Shown piece after piece: positions 33,281 to 44,031 of a stretch of DNA of 64,000 nt; the stretch's first letter is position 1; each line of letters starts with the position of its first letter. The notes beneath the pieces are model-generated. The model had not been told where the DNA came from. It made no database searches and saw only the letters and a list, made by a program, of their open reading frames with translations. Where the stretch lies: contig JAMPIC010000011.1 in NCBI GenBank assembly GCA_023663025.1, positions 1-64,000 of the forward strand. The letters run 5' to 3'. Source of the DNA: Prevotella sp. (GTDB lineage Bacteria; Bacillota; Clostridia; Oscillospirales; Ruminococcaceae). A program made the position numbers and the translations under genes.

Positions 33281-33309
33281 TTTAAAATTTGTAGCCGATA
33301 TGTTATAAT
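33281..33309 (+). promoter_or_regulatory. Possible promoter of the GGDEF/EAL gene
   Basis: TATAAT at 33304-33309 with a weak -35 TTTAAA at 33281-33286 (17-base spacer) in an AT-rich stretch. The start codon is 70 bases downstream. Confidence 0.5.
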
Positions 33310-33378
33310 AAAGAAAGCCAATGTGCTTTTATGACCGCGCATTATCTGACGGGAACTGCCCATAAGGAGCTTTTTATT

Positions 33379-35949
33379 ATGTCCAAAAATAAATATGCCG
33401 AGAATACCCAATACTCGAAGCGTATCGTTTTATGCTTTATTATCCTGGCAGCGGCGCTGCTGACCGTTTTCGGAGTCATGTCCTTTATCCTTACCAGAAT
33501 AAACGTTTCCGGCAATTCAATGCAGATCATGACCAATACCGGCGCTCTCATAGCGGGACTTCTGAACGACCATATGAAAGCCGCCAAAACGCCTCTGGAC
33601 GACATCGTTTCCGACCCGCTGACGGAAAAATACGTCATAGAGCTTGACGGAGGCGTCTCGGAACAGGACAGCGTTTCCGCTCTGAGCAGACAGCTTGACG
33701 CCGCCTGCGAAAAAAATGCCGACGCCGTTTCCGCTTGGGTCGTTTCGGAAACCGGAGGAATGCTTGTTGCAAACGGCGGACGTACAGTCCCTGCCGAGGA
33801 ATTTGCTCTTGCGGAACGTTCCTGGTATCAGAAATATATCTCCGGTTCGGTTCTGAACGAGTACATATGCCTTGAAACCGCCCCCGGACTTTTCGATACG
33901 GACGAAAACGTAGTCACAATGATCGCCCCCCTTGTTTCCGGAGGGAACACTTACGCTTTCTGCGGAGTTGAGATCAGGGCGGACAGCTTCTTTTCCGTCC
34001 TTTCAAGGTATACCTTCAATTCGGGAAGCTATCCTATCGTGGAATGCAATTCCGCGGTGCTGTACTCCCCGTCGGAGCAGGAGCTTTCGGATAAGATATC
34101 CCTTTCCGATCCGCCCCTCGAAAAGGTCATTTCGCAAAGATCCGTCTCGCCGGGACTTGTGGACAGCTACGTTTCGGAAAAAGGCGGTACGGTCTACTAC
34201 TACAGGGAAACAAGTCCCCTCAGCGGCTGGAACGTGATAGTGCTCTTCGACAGCGATACCGTCAGCGGAAACGTCTATAAGACATTTTTCCAGCAGATCA
34301 TCGCGCTTGCGTGCCTGATGGCTTTGGCGGTGATTTTCGGCATAAATATGCTGAAGCGCGAAACCGCGGGACTTAACGAGCTTTGCGGCTGCACCGAGGA
34401 GATAGCCGCGGGAAATCTCAACTACCGCATAAATATTTCCGACAAAACCGAGATAGGCTGCGCCGCAGCCAATATCAACAAAATCGCCGAGATCATACAG
34501 GCGAAAAACGCCGTCATAAGCAGCTTTGATACAACCGATACGCTTACCGGACTGAACAACCGCGTAAGCCTTTACGAGTACATGGAGGACATGATCAGCA
34601 CCCGCGAGGACGGAAGAAGCCGTTTTGCCGTGATGTTTATGGATATCGACAACTTCAAGTGGATCAACGAGACCCTCGGTCATACCTACGGGGACGCCGT
34701 TCTCGGCATGTTCGGCAAGGAGATCAAGAGCCTTCAGTACCCCGTTTTCCGTTTCAGCGGAGACGAGTTCGTCATTATCAAGGAGTTCGACACCGATTCC
34801 CAAGCGGTTTACGAGGTGCTGGATAAGCTGCATACCTGCTTTGACAAGCCGCTGGAGGTCATAAACGACAATATATACATCAAATTTTCCATAGGAGTTT
34901 CCATCTATCCCGACGACGATCTCACTCCCGACCTGCTTCTCCGCGACGCAGAGCTTGCTCTGCACCGCGCCAAGGAGTCCGGCAAGGACAGAGTGGCTTT
35001 CTATACAAATTCCCGCAGAAGCAAAAGCCTTTACAGCAAAGCGGCTATCGCCCGCAGCCTGAACGGCGCGCTGAAAAACGGCGAGCTGCTGCTCCACTAT
35101 CAGCCGATCATTTCCGCCAAAAGCGGCGATATCCACGGATTTGAGGTGCTGCTGAGATGGAACAGTCCCGAATTCGGCATAGTTCCGCCCGCCGAGTTTA
35201 TCGGGGTCGCCGAGGAAAGCGGAGAGATCGTTCAGATAGGCACCTGGATATTCGAGAGCGCCTGCCGTACTCTGAAACAGATAAACGAGACGCTGAACCC
35301 TGACGTGATAATGTCCATAAACGTTTCGCCGGTCCAGCTCAGGCGGGATAACTACATCGAGCATGTAAAGCGGGTCATCGACATAACGCAGGTCAACACC
35401 AAAAATATCCAGCTTGAGATAACCGAAAGCACCCTCATAGATTTTACGGACTCAAAAAGCAATGTCATCAACGAGATAAACGACATGGGCATTGCGCTTG
35501 CGCTGGACGATTTCGGAACGGGCTATTCGTCGCTGAACTATCTGAAAAATTTCCCCATAAAGTGTCTGAAAATAGACAAATCCTTTATCGACGAGATCAA
35601 CAACAATCAGCGCGACTACGCCATTACCGACTCGATCATCGACCTTGTTCACAACCTTGGCATAAACACCGTCGCCGAAGGTATCGAGACCGTGGGACAG
35701 TACAACTTCCTCGCGGATATGAAATGCGACTACATTCAAGGTTTCCTGATGAGCAAACCTTTGGACGAAGCCGCGGCAATAGAATTTGTGGAACGGTACG
35801 ACGATCTCCACAAACCCGACAAGCGTATGCTTGAGGAAAACGAGCGTAAACTTGCACATGAAAGAGAAGAGCTTGACCGCCGCAAGCGGGAAACCGACAG
35901 CGAGGACAGCTCGGAAAAGTACACGGAGGATTTTATCATCTCCAAATAA
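33379..35949 (+). CDS. Membrane GGDEF-EAL dual-domain c-di-GMP protein
   Basis: An 856-residue protein: TM1 (about 15-37), an extracytoplasmic Cache-type sensor (about 40-300), TM2 (about 302-325), HAMP-like stretch, GGDEF (about 375-540) and EAL (about 555-805), then a charged coiled-coil tail. The cyclase signature is SGDEF, a tolerated variant of GGDEF, with no RxxD inhibitory site before it. The EAL domain keeps EVLLRW (Glu of the EAL motif), NVSPVQL, LDDFGTGYSSLNYL, LKIDKSFI, EGIET and QGFLMSKPL, so phosphodiesterase activity is likely. ATG at 33379 has AAGGAG upstream. It could tune the motility suggested by the chemoreceptor nearby. Confidence 0.93.
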   Translation: MSKNKYAENTQYSKRIVLCFIILAAALLTVFGVMSFILTRINVSGNSMQIMTNTGALIAGLLNDHMKAAKTPLDDIVSDPLTEKYVIELDGGVSEQDSVSALSRQLDAACEKNADAVSAWVVSETGGMLVANGGRTVPAEEFALAERSWYQKYISGSVLNEYICLETAPGLFDTDENVVTMIAPLVSGGNTYAFCGVEIRADSFFSVLSRYTFNSGSYPIVECNSAVLYSPSEQELSDKISLSDPPLEKVISQRSVSPGLVDSYVSEKGGTVYYYRETSPLSGWNVIVLFDSDTVSGNVYKTFFQQIIALACLMALAVIFGINMLKRETAGLNELCGCTEEIAAGNLNYRINISDKTEIGCAAANINKIAEIIQAKNAVISSFDTTDTLTGLNNRVSLYEYMEDMISTREDGRSRFAVMFMDIDNFKWINETLGHTYGDAVLGMFGKEIKSLQYPVFRFSGDEFVIIKEFDTDSQAVYEVLDKLHTCFDKPLEVINDNIYIKFSIGVSIYPDDDLTPDLLLRDAELALHRAKESGKDRVAFYTNSRRSKSLYSKAAIARSLNGALKNGELLLHYQPIISAKSGDIHGFEVLLRWNSPEFGIVPPAEFIGVAEESGEIVQIGTWIFESACRTLKQINETLNPDVIMSINVSPVQLRRDNYIEHVKRVIDITQVNTKNIQLEITESTLIDFTDSKSNVINEINDMGIALALDDFGTGYSSLNYLKNFPIKCLKIDKSFIDEINNNQRDYAITDSIIDLVHNLGINTVAEGIETVGQYNFLADMKCDYIQGFLMSKPLDEAAAIEFVERYDDLHKPDKRMLEENERKLAHEREELDRRKRETDSEDSSEKYTEDFIISK

Positions 35950-35964
35950 CTTACAGTATAAAAA

Positions 35965-36016
35965 TTCCCGGTATGCTTAAGCCGCAAACGCAAAAGCATA
36001 CCGGGAAATTTTTTTG
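35965..36016. terminator. Terminator between convergent genes
   Basis: TTCCCGGTATGCTT (35965-35978) pairs with AAGCATACCGGGAA (35994-36007), a perfect 14-bp stem followed by TTTTTTT. It serves the GGDEF/EAL gene and, given the AAAA on the left, perhaps valS. Confidence 0.9.
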
Positions 36017-36032
36017 TAAAGCGCGTCGTACG

Positions 36033-38651
36033 TCAGTTCAGCGACGCAATAGACTCCTCAATCTTTTCCATTTTCTCCCGAGCCTTTGCAAGCTTAGCCT
36101 TTTCGGCTTCAACCTGCGCGGCGGGAGCTTTCGCCACAAACCCTTGATTGTTCAGCTTGTTGGACGAGAAGTCGATGTCCTTCTGCACCGCCGCTTTCTC
36201 CTTGGTGAGACGGGCAAGCTCCTTTTCCTTGTCGATAAGCTCGTCCATTGGAATGAAAATTCTCGCGCTGTCGGTAACCACCGTTACCGCCCCCGGCATA
36301 TCGACTTTGGCAGAAATTTCCACAGAAGCCGCCGAAGCAAGCCGCTCAAAGAACATTCTGCCCTGCCCGAAAATTTCCGCCTCCGCCGTTTCGATGTGGA
36401 GAGCCGCTTTCTTTGAGGGGGGGACGTTCATTTCCGCGCGGCGGTTTCGTATGCCACGAATTGCCGCGATGATTTTCTCAAACTGCTTTTCCTCGTCCGC
36501 AAAGGTCAGCTTTTCGTCGTACCGGGGAAATTCCGACAAAATACAGGGTACGCCGCTGTCCGAAACGGCAGACCAGATTTCCTCCGTAACAAACGGCATA
36601 AAGGGGTGCAGAAGCTTCAGCATGCCCTGCATCACCCAAACCAAAACAGCCTGGGCGGTTGCGGCAGTCTCGCCCCCCGCCGCAATTCTCGGCTTCGTCA
36701 GCTCAATGTACCAGTCGCAGTAAACGTCCCAAATAAAGTCGTACAGCTTAGCAACCGCCACGCCCAGCTCGAACGCCTCAAGGTTTTCGTTGACTTCTTT
36801 GGCAAGGGTGTTGAACTTGCTGACTATCCATTTGTCCTCGATGTTGAGGTTTTGGGGAAGTCCCGTCAGCTTGAAATCCTCCGGCAAATTCATCATAATA
36901 AAGCGGGAAGCGTTCCAAAGCTTGTTGGCAAAATTTCGGGAAGCTTTAACTTTTTCTTCCATATACCGCATATCGTTTCCGGGAGCGTTGCCCGTGGCAA
37001 GCATAAAGCGGAGAGCGTCCGCGCCGTATTTGTCAATTTCCTCCAGCGGGTCAATGCCGTTGCCGAGGGATTTTGACATCTTCCGCCCCTGCGCGTCCCG
37101 AACCAAGCCGTGAATGAGAACCGTGTCAAAAGGCGGCTTGCCCGTGTTTTCAATGCCGCTGAACATCATTCTGATTACCCAGAAAAAGATGATGTCATAG
37201 CCCGTAACAAGGGTGTTTGTGGGGTAGAAGTACTTGAAATCCTCGGTTTCCTCGGGCCAGCCCAAGGTGGAGAAAGGCCACAGCGCCGAGCTGAACCAGG
37301 TGTCCAGGGTGTCGGGGTCTTGCCGCATTTCCTTGCCGCACTTCGGGCATTTGGCGGAATTTTCTTTCGTCACCACCATTTCGCCGCACTCATCGCAGTA
37401 GAACGCGGGTATGCGGTGTCCCCACCAGATTTGGCGGGAAATGCACCAGTCCCTAATATTTTCCAGCCAGTTGAAATAGATTTTATCGAACCTTTCGGGG
37501 ACGAATTTCGTCTCGCCGTTTTTAACTGCGTCAATGGCAGGTTTTGCCAGTTCCTGCATTTTAACAAACCACTGTGTGGAAACCTTCGGCTCAACCGTGG
37601 TGTGACACCTCTGACAAGTGCCCACGTTGTGGACGTGCTCCTCCACCTTGATGAGAAAGCCCTCTTTTTCAAGGTCGGCGACGATTGCCTTTCTTGCCTC
37701 GTAACGCTCCATTCCTGCGTATTTCGGGTAATCGGCGACGATTTTCGCGTCGTCCGTCATAACGTTGAGGACTTCCAGATTATGCCTTTTGCCCACTTCA
37801 AAGTCGTTGGGGTCGTGGGCGGGGGTTATTTTTACAACGCCCGTGCCGAATTCCGGCTCGACGTATTCGTCCGCAACCACGGGGATTTCACGTCCCACCA
37901 AAGGCAAAATCAAAGTCTTGCCGACGATGTTTTTGTACCGCTCGTCGTTGGGGTTCACGGCAACGGCGGTATCGCCCAAAAGCGTTTCGGGACGGGTAGT
38001 TGCAAGCTCCACGTACCCGCTTCCGTCCTTGAACGGGTAGCGGATATGCCAGAAATGTCCCGCCTGCTCCTCGAAAACGACTTCCGCGTCGGAAAGAGCC
38101 GTCTCGCAGCGGGGACACCAGTTAATCATTCGCTCGCCCCGATAAATAAGTCCTTTTTCGTAATATTTTATGAATACATCTTTGACAGCCTTTGAACAGC
38201 CCTCGTCCATAGTGAACCGCTCTCTCGACCAGTCGCAGGACGAACCCAACTTTTTAAGCTGCTCCACAATTCTGCCGCCGTACTGTTTTTTCCATTCCCA
38301 GGCGCGCTCCATAAATTTTTCACGTCCGAGACTTTCTTTGGTAAGTCCCTCCTTAGCCATTGCGTCCACGATTTTCACCTCGGTGGCAAGTGCGGCATGA
38401 TCCGTACCGGGCAGCCACAGCGCGGAGTAACCGCACATTCTCTTCCAGCGGATAAGAATGTCCTGCAAGGTCTCGTCAAGTGCGTGCCCCATATGGAGCT
38501 GCCCCGTGATGTTGGGCGGGGGTATAACTATAGTATAGGGCTTTTTCTGCGGATCGCGGGTCGCCTTGAAGCAATCGTTGTCCACCCAGAATTTGTATAT
38601 TTTATCCTCCACTTCCTTGGGGTCGTAGAGCTTCGGCAGTTCTTTTTTCAT
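36033..38651 (-). CDS. valS: Valyl-tRNA synthetase
   Basis: An 872-residue class I aminoacyl-tRNA synthetase. The HIGH motif appears as HMGH in [19 protein letters not shown], the editing domain includes [17 protein letters not shown], a zinc-ribbon-like CDECGE/CPKCGK insert is present, and KMSKS is in [14 protein letters not shown]. The C-terminal coiled-coil arm ([18 protein letters not shown]) is complete. ATG at 38651 follows AAAGGA; TTG at 38669 is less likely. Its leader is only about 33 bases, so the T-box common upstream of Firmicute valS is absent here. Confidence 0.97.
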   Translation of the reverse strand: MKKELPKLYDPKEVEDKIYKFWVDNDCFKATRDPQKKPYTIVIPPPNITGQLHMGHALDETLQDILIRWKRMCGYSALWLPGTDHAALATEVKIVDAMAKEGLTKESLGREKFMERAWEWKKQYGGRIVEQLKKLGSSCDWSRERFTMDEGCSKAVKDVFIKYYEKGLIYRGERMINWCPRCETALSDAEVVFEEQAGHFWHIRYPFKDGSGYVELATTRPETLLGDTAVAVNPNDERYKNIVGKTLILPLVGREIPVVADEYVEPEFGTGVVKITPAHDPNDFEVGKRHNLEVLNVMTDDAKIVADYPKYAGMERYEARKAIVADLEKEGFLIKVEEHVHNVGTCQRCHTTVEPKVSTQWFVKMQELAKPAIDAVKNGETKFVPERFDKIYFNWLENIRDWCISRQIWWGHRIPAFYCDECGEMVVTKENSAKCPKCGKEMRQDPDTLDTWFSSALWPFSTLGWPEETEDFKYFYPTNTLVTGYDIIFFWVIRMMFSGIENTGKPPFDTVLIHGLVRDAQGRKMSKSLGNGIDPLEEIDKYGADALRFMLATGNAPGNDMRYMEEKVKASRNFANKLWNASRFIMMNLPEDFKLTGLPQNLNIEDKWIVSKFNTLAKEVNENLEAFELGVAVAKLYDFIWDVYCDWYIELTKPRIAAGGETAATAQAVLVWVMQGMLKLLHPFMPFVTEEIWSAVSDSGVPCILSEFPRYDEKLTFADEEKQFEKIIAAIRGIRNRRAEMNVPPSKKAALHIETAEAEIFGQGRMFFERLASAASVEISAKVDMPGAVTVVTDSARIFIPMDELIDKEKELARLTKEKAAVQKDIDFSSNKLNNQGFVAKAPAAQVEAEKAKLAKAREKMEKIEESIASLN

Positions 38652-38689
38652 TTCGGACAGTCCTTTCAAGCAAAATAAATATACAAATA

Positions 38690-38718
38690 ATTATATCATA
38701 TTTTTGCCTGATAATCAA
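38690..38718 (-). promoter_or_regulatory. Promoter of valS
   Basis: On the minus strand TTGATT (38718-38713), a 17-base spacer and TATAAT (38695-38690). The predicted start is near 38683. Confidence 0.75.
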
Positions 38719-38730
38719 CATTTTTTGTAA

Positions 38731-39201
38731 AAAAATACTCGTCTGTATTGCAATGCTGCAATTGATGAGTACAGCCGCGTTCGTTTTCTGTACGGTTATG
38801 AGGAGCAAAGCATATATTCTTCGGCTGATTTTGCGAAACGGTTTGTGAAGAAACGGCGCGGAATAACCGTTGAGTGCATACAAACCGATAACGGACTTGA
38901 GTTTACGAACCGATTTTTGCCGAGCAAAAGGGACAAGAAAACATTGTTTGAGAACACGCCGGAGCAGCTTGGTATCCGGTATAAGCTGATACGCCCCTAT
39001 GCGCCGAGGCATAACGGCAAGGCCGAGCGCAGCCGCCGTGAGGATCACAATAAATTTTATTCCTGTCACAGCTTTTATTCCTGTGCCGATTTAAAGGTTC
39101 AGCAGACTGTACGGTTTAATCGCACCGATAACCGTCCTATGCGTACGCTTAATTGGTTTTCACCTCTCGAATTTCTCTGCCTTTCTGTACATGATATTTG
39201 A
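38731..39201 (+). pseudogene. Truncated DDE integrase-type transposase (IS481-like)
   Basis: From just after the stop at 38728-38730 the frame reads the catalytic core of an IS481-type transposase without its N-terminal DNA-binding half. First Asp is in AIDEYSRVRFLYGY, second in CIQTDNGLEFTNRF, and Glu in PRHNGKAERSRREDHNKFYS. The C-terminus (MRTLNWFSPLEFL) is intact and ends at TGA-like stop 39199-39201. No terminal repeats are seen on either side. It is a remnant that has lost its start and is unlikely to be expressed or mobile. Confidence 0.85.
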
Positions 39202-39247
39202 GAAACTTACAAAAAAATTTTTTAATATTTTTTTGCAAACAAACCGA

Positions 39248-39270
39248 GGGAGAACATCAATTGTTCTCCC
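39248..39270 (-). terminator. Terminator of the chemoreceptor gene
   Basis: GGGAGAACA (39248-39256) pairs with TGTTCTCCC (39262-39270), 9 bp with a 5-base loop, about 10 bases past the gene's stop. On the minus strand it is followed by TCGGTTTGTTTG, a poor T-run. Confidence 0.6.
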
Positions 39271-39279
39271 CCGGACAAA

Positions 39280-41280
39280 TTACATCAAGTTTGCGCTGTC
39301 GTCTATTTTGAACGTGCCGATAAGGTCTCTCAGCACAGAAGCCTGACCCGAAAGCTCCTCCGAAGCCGCCGCGCTCTGTTCCGCAGTGGCGGAGTTGGTC
39401 TGTACAACGCTGGATATCTGTTCGATACCCGAATTGATCTGTTCGATCATAGCAGCCTGCTTTTCGCTTGCCGCGGCAATCTCTTTGACTATACCGTCAA
39501 CTCCTGAAGCGCGTTTCTCAACTCCCGCGAGAGCGTCGGACGTGCTGCTTGCGATGCGTGTTCCGTTGTGAACCGCGTCAAGGGACTGCTGAATAAGCGT
39601 GGTAGTGGTTTTGGCAGCTTCCGCAGATTTTGAAGCAAGGTTTCTTACCTCGTCGGCAACAACCGCGAAGCCTTTTCCCGCTTCACCCGCTCTGGAAGCC
39701 TCAACAGCCGCGTTGAGCGCGAGAATATTCGTCTGGAAGGAGATATCCTCGATAGTGTTGATGATGTCGCTGATGCTCTCCGACGTTTCGCTTATGCTCG
39801 CCATAGCCTCGCTGAGACGCGTCATTTCGCTTACCGCCGTGTTCATATAGCCGATAGTCTCGCCCGCAAGCTTGCTGGCGTTTTCGCAGCTTTCGGAATT
39901 CTCCTCGATATCCGCTGTGATGCCGGAGATCCTCGAAGCCAGAGCCTCGATCTCGGAAGCCTGCTCCGTCGCGCCCTGTGAAAGAGCCTGTGCGCCCGAA
40001 GCCACCTGCTCCGCACCGGAAGTTACCTGATTAGCGGACTCGCCTATCTGAGCCATGGTATTGCTGAGATTTTTGTTTATATCCCGCAGATATTGCAGCA
40101 GATTTTCATAGTCGCCTACATAGAACAGCTCGCCGGCTCTCGTGTCCACCGAAAGATCGCCGCCTGCCATAGCTTCGAGGACGCGTCCTATATCGCCGAT
40201 CATGCCGTTGAGACTTTCAACGACCCTACCCGTTGCGGCGGAAAGTCTGCCTGCCTCGTCTTTTCTGTTTATTTCGGGAACCTCGCTCTTCAGGTCGCCG
40301 CTCGCAAGAGCTTCTATTCTCTCTGTGCACAGCCGTACGGACTTGCCTATGCCCAAACCCATTTTCACGGAAACTGCCGCGCCTATGCCCAAGAACACGA
40401 CTACCGTGATTATTGTAATCAGTATGCCCCTATTGGTTCCGCCGAGAAAATCCTCTGCGGGGGACCATACTATCAGCGCCCAGCCGTCCGTGCCGCTTAT
40501 GGGCGTATAGGACGTGAGTCTTACGGATTTGTCCAAAGTGTATTTGTCGAAGCCTGATTTTCCGCTGAGAGCCGATTTATGTATGGTAGCCAGATCGCCG
40601 TAGCCCTTTGCGGAAAGCTCGGGATTTCTCGAAAGCTCGCTGACGTTCTCACCGTTTGTAACGACGCTGCTGTCGATGTTTGCGATAGTTGCGCCGGTCT
40701 TGTCGATCATATAAGCCGCACCGTTGTCGCTGATGTTTATTGTGCGCATTATATCGTTAAGCAATTCCTCATTGGGGACAACATAAACGCAGCCTATGGG
40801 TTCGCCCTGCGCGCTGCCGTTGCTGTAAAGCGGAGCGGCAACGATAACGGTAAGCTTTCCCGTCACCTTTGACACCAGCGGCGAAGAAACTGTGGACAGC
40901 CCTTTCATAGCGTTCTGAAAATAATCGCGTTCGGAATAATTGTTTCCGTCAATGCCTCTGCCGACGGAATCCACAAGGTTGCATCTTTGCAGACCGTAAC
41001 GTTCGGCGTGGCTTTGGAGTATCACCTGTTTTTCCTCCTGCGAAACGTTTTCGTCGGAAAGCTCGCTTATAACGCCCATCTCCTTGGCTATGTTGATATA
41101 GGACGTAAGCTCGCAGGAAATGCGGTTTGCCGAGACCTCGGCAGTTTCTCTGAAATCGTGTTCCACCATATCCATTGTAGACGTATAGTTGAGATATGAG
41201 GAAAGCACTCCCAGGAAGAGCAATGAGACGAACATAAGAAGAACGACGATGCAAACAATTTTTTTGCCTATGGATTTCAC
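39280..41280 (-). CDS. Methyl-accepting chemotaxis protein
   Basis: A 666-residue transmembrane chemoreceptor: TM1 (about 8-30), an extracytoplasmic dCache-type ligand domain (about 35-275, with [19 protein letters not shown] typical of these sensors), TM2 (about 285-305), HAMP, and a long signalling hairpin. The kinase-contact tip is [40 protein letters not shown], which I split as [19 protein letters not shown] and [15 protein letters not shown]. The start is GTG at 41280 after GGGGGAATTACC. No che genes are adjacent. Its dCache domain could bind an amino acid or similar small ligand. Confidence 0.95.
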   Translation of the reverse strand: MKSIGKKIVCIVVLLMFVSLLFLGVLSSYLNYTSTMDMVEHDFRETAEVSANRISCELTSYINIAKEMGVISELSDENVSQEEKQVILQSHAERYGLQRCNLVDSVGRGIDGNNYSERDYFQNAMKGLSTVSSPLVSKVTGKLTVIVAAPLYSNGSAQGEPIGCVYVVPNEELLNDIMRTINISDNGAAYMIDKTGATIANIDSSVVTNGENVSELSRNPELSAKGYGDLATIHKSALSGKSGFDKYTLDKSVRLTSYTPISGTDGWALIVWSPAEDFLGGTNRGILITIITVVVFLGIGAAVSVKMGLGIGKSVRLCTERIEALASGDLKSEVPEINRKDEAGRLSAATGRVVESLNGMIGDIGRVLEAMAGGDLSVDTRAGELFYVGDYENLLQYLRDINKNLSNTMAQIGESANQVTSGAEQVASGAQALSQGATEQASEIEALASRISGITADIEENSESCENASKLAGETIGYMNTAVSEMTRLSEAMASISETSESISDIINTIEDISFQTNILALNAAVEASRAGEAGKGFAVVADEVRNLASKSAEAAKTTTTLIQQSLDAVHNGTRIASSTSDALAGVEKRASGVDGIVKEIAAASEKQAAMIEQINSGIEQISSVVQTNSATAEQSAAASEELSGQASVLRDLIGTFKIDDSANLM

Positions 41281-41469
41281 GGTAATTCCCCCAATCTGAT
41301 TTTAAGAAGATTGCGCCGCCGACCGAACCAAACGAAAACCCTGTAAGCATTTTTCGGGGCGTTCCGTGCACATCGGATCTTAAGGCATAGCCAAACTGCT
41401 GCGAAATCTTGCTTTGCTTTGACGCCGAGCTTTTCGGCAGCCGTAAAAAACGGCAAAGCACTTTTTACA

Positions 41470-41498
41470 ATTATACCACTTTTAAAGACAGTTGTCAA
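41470..41498 (-). promoter_or_regulatory. Consensus promoter of the chemoreceptor gene
   Basis: On the minus strand TTGACA (41498-41493), a 17-base spacer and TATAAT (41475-41470). The resulting leader is about 180 bases and contains GCCGTTTTTTACGGC and other short inverted repeats. I could not match it to the GEMM c-di-GMP riboswitch consensus. Confidence 0.85.
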
Positions 41499-41599
41499 GG
41501 AAAATAAAGAAAAAGATGTGTACAAACCGCAGTGCTGTGACGGTTTTAACCCCGCCGGATTTTCGCGTTTGAAAAGTCCTTTGAAATTTAAACAAAAAA

Positions 41600-41633
41600 A
41601 CACGCCGCGGTTAAAGCGCCGCGGCGTATTAAA
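41600..41633 (-). terminator. Terminator of the FliD-like gene
   Basis: On the minus strand ACGCCGCGGCGC pairs back with CCGCGGCGT across a short loop (41611-41632), followed by a GTTTTTTTGTTT run. It begins about 8 bases past the stop codon at 41641. Confidence 0.85.
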
Positions 41634-41640
41634 GTCCAAA

Positions 41641-42387
41641 TCATACCTTGCTGTTGAACATCATGGCTGAAAGCCTGTTGTAGTAATCGGTTTTCGTTCC
41701 CTTTGAATTGTATGTGGAAAGATTTGCGCTGTTGAGAGCCGACGAGCGGTATATGTACGAAGCTTTGTCGGCAATGCGGCTTGCAAGGGAATAGCTGCCC
41801 GAAAACAGGGATTTCATAGTCAAAGGCGAGGACGCCTGAAGCTTATCGTCGCTGATATTCAGACGGTTGTCGCTGCCGATCGAGATACCGATACGGTTAA
41901 GCGTGCGGGAATAAGCTTTTGTGGAATTTACCATCTGCACGCCCTTTTCAAGAGCCTGCGTATTCTCGGAATTCTGAAGGCTGTCAAGGGTGGTATTGTA
42001 GCTGTCCACAAAGTTTTTGACGGCGGAAACCGACTTCTCGGTATCGTTGTAAAGTGCGCTGCCGCCTACCGCAAGATTTCCCGCGTATTCGTTCAGCTTC
42101 TTGGCGTCGGCGGAAAGCTTCTCCTCGTTCGCCTTGGAGGCAGCGTCGTCCTCGGCGGTACTGCCGCCCGAAAAGTACTCCTTGAAGCCCTCAAGCAGCT
42201 CTTTTTGGTAGTCCTTCGAGCGAACCATGTGAACCTTTTTGGCAATTGCGTACAGGTCGTTCGTATCGGTCTTGAAAGCGTTTGTGAGCATGCTTGAAAG
42301 ATCGCTGCCCTGCTGCTTGTTCCTGCCCGCAAGAAGCGTGCTGTAATACGAATTTGAGGTATACGCGTTAATTCCGTACAAAGACAT
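41641..42387 (-). CDS. FliD/flagellin-like helical protein
   Basis: A 248-residue, Ser/Asn/Ala-rich protein with no signal peptide or TM segment. Residues about 115-195 resemble the C-terminal part of the flagellar cap protein FliD: AVKNFVDSYNTTLDSLQN followed by GISIGSDNRLNISDDKLQ. The N-terminus (SLYGINAYTSNSYYSTLLAG) is unlike FliD. It is much shorter than FliD and has no flagellar genes beside it. It may be a hook-associated or regulatory relative. The ATG at 42387 has GAAAGGATG upstream, and the dehydratase-related gene ends 18 bases before. Confidence 0.5.
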   Translation of the reverse strand: MSLYGINAYTSNSYYSTLLAGRNKQQGSDLSSMLTNAFKTDTNDLYAIAKKVHMVRSKDYQKELLEGFKEYFSGGSTAEDDAASKANEEKLSADAKKLNEYAGNLAVGGSALYNDTEKSVSAVKNFVDSYNTTLDSLQNSENTQALEKGVQMVNSTKAYSRTLNRIGISIGSDNRLNISDDKLQASSPLTMKSLFSGSYSLASRIADKASYIYRSSALNSANLSTYNSKGTKTDYYNRLSAMMFNSKV

Positions 42388-42405
42388 AAAATCGCATCCT
42401 TTCGT

Positions 42406-43659
42406 TTATTTGTTGTCAAGCTCCGCTTTAGCTGTTGAAAGCATAAGCTTGATACGGTTTTCCTGATTGACTTTTGTCGCTCCCGGGTCGTAGTCGATGG
42501 CGACGATATTGGCTTCGGGGTGAACCTTGCGTATCTTCCGTATCATGCCTTTTCCCACAATATGATTGGGCAGACAGCCGAAAGGCTGTGCGCAGACGAT
42601 ATTGTGTACGCCGCTGTCCACAAGCTCCACCATTTCGGCGGTAAGCAGCCAGCCCTCGCCCATTTTATTGGCGGGCGAAACGTAAGGCATAACGTTTTTC
42701 TTGGTTTCCTCAAAGCGTGCGGGAGGTCTGAAACGGGTTTCCCCGACGGCTTTGACGATGGTATCCTGCATTTTCCGCAGGAAGATTTTCAGCGCGCCCG
42801 AGCCGATAAATTTTTTGTACCTGACGTGATACAGCTGAGTGTCCACGATATGGTGGTCGCACATGAACAGAATGAAGTCCAGCAGACCGGGGACGACCAC
42901 CTCGGCGTTTTCACCGCGCAGGAATTCCTCCAGGCAGTTGTTTCCGAGGGGAGCGTATTTGATATATATTTCGCCGACGATACCCACCTTGACTTTGGGG
43001 GTCATTGTATAAGGGACGTCGGAAAAATCCTTAAGAATTTCGCGGATTGTCCCGCCGAACGCGGAAATAGAGAAGCCTCTTTTCATTACGCGGTCGATCC
43101 AGCCGTTTATCAGCGCGTCGGTATCGCCGCGGTTGTTCTCGTAGGGACGAACCTGATTGCCGACCCAAGTCAGCAGATCGCCGTAACAAATTGCGATGAT
43201 AAGCTCGTAGAGAAGCTTTACGGAAAGTTTAAATCCGGGGTTTTTCTCCATATTGGAAAGGTTCAGTGAAATAACGGGGATATGTTCCATGCCGTTGTCT
43301 TTGAGAGCTTTCCGCAGGAGATTGATATAATTGGAAGCGCGGCAGCCGCCGCCGGTCTGAGTGATCATCAGCGCGGTCTTGTTCAGGTCGTACTTGCCGG
43401 ATTTAAGTGCGTCCATCATCTGACCGATGACCAGCAGCGCGGGGTAGCAGGTGTCGTTATGGACGTTCCGCAGACCCTCGTCCACGATCCTTCTGCCCGT
43501 AGTTGTGAGCAGCTTGACCTTATAGCCGTGGTTGTTGAATATTTTTTCCAGAAAGGTAAAGTGTACAGGCAGCATTTGGGGAATAAGAATGGTATATTCC
43601 CTGCGCATTTCCTCGGTGAAAAGCAGTCTGCCTTTTTCGTTGTAAACCGGTTCAGCCAT
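42406..43659 (-). CDS. 2-hydroxyacyl-CoA dehydratase/activase-related protein (DUF2229-type)
   Basis: A 417-residue protein resembling the C-terminal module of large acyl-CoA dehydratase activase-like proteins. Conserved features are NDTCYPALLVIGQ, MITQTGGGCRASNYINLLRKAL, VGIVGEIYIKYAP and a closing VCAQPFGCLPNHIVGKGM. The Cys residues in DTCYP, GGGCR and FGCLP could bind an Fe-S cluster. The usual partner (BcrAD/BadFG-type ATPase) is not in the window. ATG at 43659 follows GGAGC and gives the expected N-terminus (MAEPVYNEKGRLLF). The physiological reaction of this subfamily is unknown. Confidence 0.8.
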   Translation of the reverse strand: MAEPVYNEKGRLLFTEEMRREYTILIPQMLPVHFTFLEKIFNNHGYKVKLLTTTGRRIVDEGLRNVHNDTCYPALLVIGQMMDALKSGKYDLNKTALMITQTGGGCRASNYINLLRKALKDNGMEHIPVISLNLSNMEKNPGFKLSVKLLYELIIAICYGDLLTWVGNQVRPYENNRGDTDALINGWIDRVMKRGFSISAFGGTIREILKDFSDVPYTMTPKVKVGIVGEIYIKYAPLGNNCLEEFLRGENAEVVVPGLLDFILFMCDHHIVDTQLYHVRYKKFIGSGALKIFLRKMQDTIVKAVGETRFRPPARFEETKKNVMPYVSPANKMGEGWLLTAEMVELVDSGVHNIVCAQPFGCLPNHIVGKGMIRKIRKVHPEANIVAIDYDPGATKVNQENRIKLMLSTAKAELDNK

Positions 43660-43696
43660 AAAAGGCAAGCTCCTTATCAAATAAATCTCCGACTAT

Positions 43697-43725
43697 AGTA
43701 TAGCACATCTTTCCGCAAATTTCAA
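43697..43725 (-). promoter_or_regulatory. Promoter of the dehydratase-related gene
   Basis: On the minus strand TTGAAA (43725-43720), 17 bases, TATACT (43702-43697). The rest of 43726-44031 holds only the terminator at 43838 and no gene. Confidence 0.75.
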
Positions 43726-43837
43726 GGGGTTTTCGCAATTTTTTACCGGAATTTTTCGCGGCTGTCCATACCATTTCAATTATATATCGGCAGGAAAGCG
43801 AAAAACTTTAGCTTCCGCAAAAGCGGACAAAACAAAA

Positions 43838-43867
43838 ACGGACGTCGAGCAAACGTCCGTTTTTTTA
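43838..43867. terminator. Terminator after the LUD gene
   Basis: ACGGACGT (43838-43845) pairs with ACGTCCGT (43853-43860) over a 7-base loop, with TTTTTTT on the right and AAAAC on the left. It can serve minus-strand transcripts from the LUD gene. Confidence 0.75.
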
Positions 43868-44031
43868 ATAAAAAATATTTTAAGAGAGAGTCAAGGGAAT
43901 AAACAAACCTTGATGCTGATTTAATTATACAGCAAAGCGGCCGTTTTGGCAATTAATAAATTTCAGATATTTTCATACAAAAATTATATGTTGCGGGGAG
44001 GAAAAGGCAAAATGTAAAATTTTCGTGAACA

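Noticed and set aside
37110..38195. Long open frame opposite valS (about 361 codons)
   Set aside because: Antisense shadow of a certain gene; it has no ribosome-binding site and a biased composition.
38652..38720. T-box riboswitch upstream of valS
   Set aside because: Common in Firmicutes, but the valS promoter at 38690-38718 leaves a leader of only about 33 bases, and no T-box sequence is present.
41281..41465. GEMM c-di-GMP riboswitch in the long leader of the chemoreceptor gene
   Set aside because: Bits such as GCAAAGC occur, but the order and the paired helices of the consensus could not be found.
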